Part shown: positions 6,133-7,174 of the stretch, piece by piece
How positions within the stretch are numbered: the stretch's first letter is position 1
Layout of the letters: every line of letters starts with the position of its first letter
Source: Candidatus Zixiibacteriota bacterium
GTDB taxonomy: Bacteria; Zixibacteria; MSB-5A5; GN15; PGXB01
Length of the DNA stretch: 7,174 nucleotides
Direction of reading: 5' to 3'
Assembly (NCBI GenBank): GCA_030591405.1
Contig: JAUVBC010000107.1
Span: 1 to 7,174, forward strand
Position numbers and translations under genes: made by a program
Notes under the pieces: model-generated
The model's input: the letters and a program-made list of their open reading frames with translations, nothing else
The model's database searches: none
Told to the model about the DNA's origin: nothing

Positions 6133-7174
6133 ATTCCATCTCGGGGTACAGACCCGGTTCAATCATCGGCAACGGCTGCATCAGGTTTTCAGTCAGTAAT
6201 CTTAAGTAATTATAAATCGGATCAGACTCCATCGATACCCCAAACGGATTAAGCTTTTTTCTTAAATTAAAAAGACCTTTTGATTTTGGTATCTCAATTA
6301 TATTAACCGGTTTACCTGCTTCGATCCCGGCCATATTTTTGGCCATATTAATCGCCGCCATCAGCCCGCCGATTTTATCTACCAGTCCCACCTCTTTGCC
6401 ATCCAGACCGGAATATATCCGTCCCTCAGCGATCTCCTTAACTTTTTCGATATCAATCTTTCGACCAATTGATACTTGCTTGACAAAATCATCGTACAAC
6501 TCGTGCAGACGTTCTTCCATCTGGTCGTACTCATCGGCTGTTAAATTACGCGCCGGAATCTGAAGACCGACATACGGCAATCTGATACCGGTCGTTAAAT
6601 CAGCATGTTGACCGCGACTGACAAAATCGGAACTCATCCCGATGTTATCTCCGATCCCTTTATCATAAACCCAGCCGCCATAAATACCGATCGACCCGGT
6701 AACAGTACCCGGCCCGGCCAGAATCGAGTCGGCATAAGTCGAGATCAGATACCCGCCCGATGCCGCCATCTGTCCCTGACTGACAATCACCGGTTTTTCT
6801 GCGGCGCACTTTTTTACCGCCTGTGCTACAATATCACTCGGCATCGTCAGACCACCCGGAGAGTCGACTCTGAAGACCACCGCTTTTACTGTTTTATCAC
6901 GAGCCAGTTGCAAAAACAGTTGCTCCAGCCAGCGGGCATTTATTCCTTTATCCATTTCACACTCGCCCAACCCATAAACAACAACAATTCGATCCCGTGC
7001 GCCCCAATCAGATTTCGGCAAAGTTTTATTTAAGATATTATTTCTGGACATCGCCCCAAGTCCGGTTCCGGTCAGTTCTTTTATAATTTTACTTCTATCC
7101 GACCATCGCCCCAGAGTATCCGCCAATTTTGCTTCAATTGCTTTGTTTGGTAAAATATAGGTGACATCATCAAC
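6131..7174 (-). CDS. sppA: SppA-type signal peptide peptidase (S49 family), C-terminal part, start beyond the right edge
   Basis: S49 proteases cut leftover signal peptides and other membrane peptides at the cytoplasmic membrane, using a Ser-Lys dyad. The visible 347 residues contain FRVDSPGG, then MAASGGYLIST, whose Ser (codon 6758-6760) is the expected nucleophile matching Ser409 of E. coli SppA, then GPGTVTGSIGI. Later come the helical segment (LTADEYDQMEERLHELYDDFV) and GRIYSGLDGKEVGLVDKIGG, as in the C-terminal half of the long 67-kDa type. The frame stays open to the right edge, reading VDDVTYILPNKAIEAKL before the TTG at 7126, so that TTG is an internal Leu and not the start. In the long type the catalytic Lys lies in the N-terminal half, which would be outside the window. 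Long rather than short type is inferred from this arrangement. The TAA at 6131-6133 is followed ten bases past the stop by the zinc-ribbon gene. Confidence 0.88.
   Translation of the reverse strand, partial: VDDVTYILPNKAIEAKLADTLGRWSDRSKIIKELTGTGLGAMSRNNILNKTLPKSDWGARDRIVVVYGLGECEMDKGINARWLEQLFLQLARDKTVKAVVFRVDSPGGLTMPSDIVAQAVKKCAAEKPVIVSQGQMAASGGYLISTYADSILAGPGTVTGSIGIYGGWVYDKGIGDNIGMSSDFVSRGQHADLTTGIRLPYVGLQIPARNLTADEYDQMEERLHELYDDFVKQVSIGRKIDIEKVKEIAEGRIYSGLDGKEVGLVDKIGGLMAAINMAKNMAGIEAGKPVNIIEIPKSKGLFNLRKKLNPFGVSMESDPIYNYLRLLTENLMQPLPMIEPGLYPEME

Noticed and set aside
6121..6162. Longer zinc-ribbon protein starting at a TTG inside sppA
   Set aside because: No ribosome site serves it, whereas the ATG at 6120 has AAAGG at ideal spacing and starts directly at the zinc ribbon.
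6605..7033. Forward 142-codon frame opposite sppA
   Set aside because: The reverse strand there carries unmistakable S49 protease motifs, and the forward frame shows no family pattern.
7124..7126. TTG as the start of the SppA protein
   Set aside because: The frame continues upstream without a stop to the window edge with plausible protein sequence, and only the C-terminal half of the family is present downstream of this codon.
1..7174. CRISPR arrays, tRNA or rRNA genes, transposases, toxin-antitoxin or defence genes
   Set aside because: I saw no regularly spaced repeats, no cloverleaf with a T-loop signature, and no such protein motifs on either strand.

Overview
The window comes from a bacterial chromosome of medium G+C. 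Nothing in it fixes the phylum. The single five-helix SdhC, the sdhC-sdhA-sdhB gene order and the style of the flavoprotein C-terminus are of the kind common in Bacteroidota/Chlorobiota relatives and related lineages of the FCB group, and in some deltaproteobacteria. A member of that broad assemblage is my best guess (inference, low to moderate certainty).

Layout. Bases 1-229 are the 3' end of a forward gene matching the C-terminal domain of DUF1028 proteins (PG_binding_2-like), with an in-frame TAG in an otherwise continuous reading frame. An A+T-rich gene for an unrecognised, probably lipid-anchored protein follows (236-793). A 328-base gap (794-1121) holds a pair of imperfect hairpins, a second diverged copy of the DUF1028 tail (892-951) and a good sigma70-like promoter. 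From 1122 to 4482 lies a compact, translationally coupled succinate dehydrogenase/fumarate reductase operon: sdhC (cytochrome b), sdhA (flavoprotein) and sdhB (iron-sulfur protein). Together these form one membrane complex joining succinate/fumarate chemistry to the quinone pool.

The right part is on the reverse strand and converges on sdhB. In transcription order it carries an SppA-type signal peptide peptidase (its start lies beyond the right edge), a small zinc-ribbon membrane protein ten bases later, and a D-isomer-specific 2-hydroxyacid dehydrogenase. A hairpin lies between the two converging units, and one 13-base arm of it recurs in inverted orientation on the other side of the dehydrogenase gene.

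Most of the window is ordinary housekeeping DNA, and I found no convincing new system. The points most worth checking are the decayed and duplicated DUF1028 tail around the lipoprotein gene, the inverted repeats around the dehydrogenase, the tyrosine at that enzyme's usual catalytic glutamate position, and the SppA-linked zinc-ribbon membrane protein.
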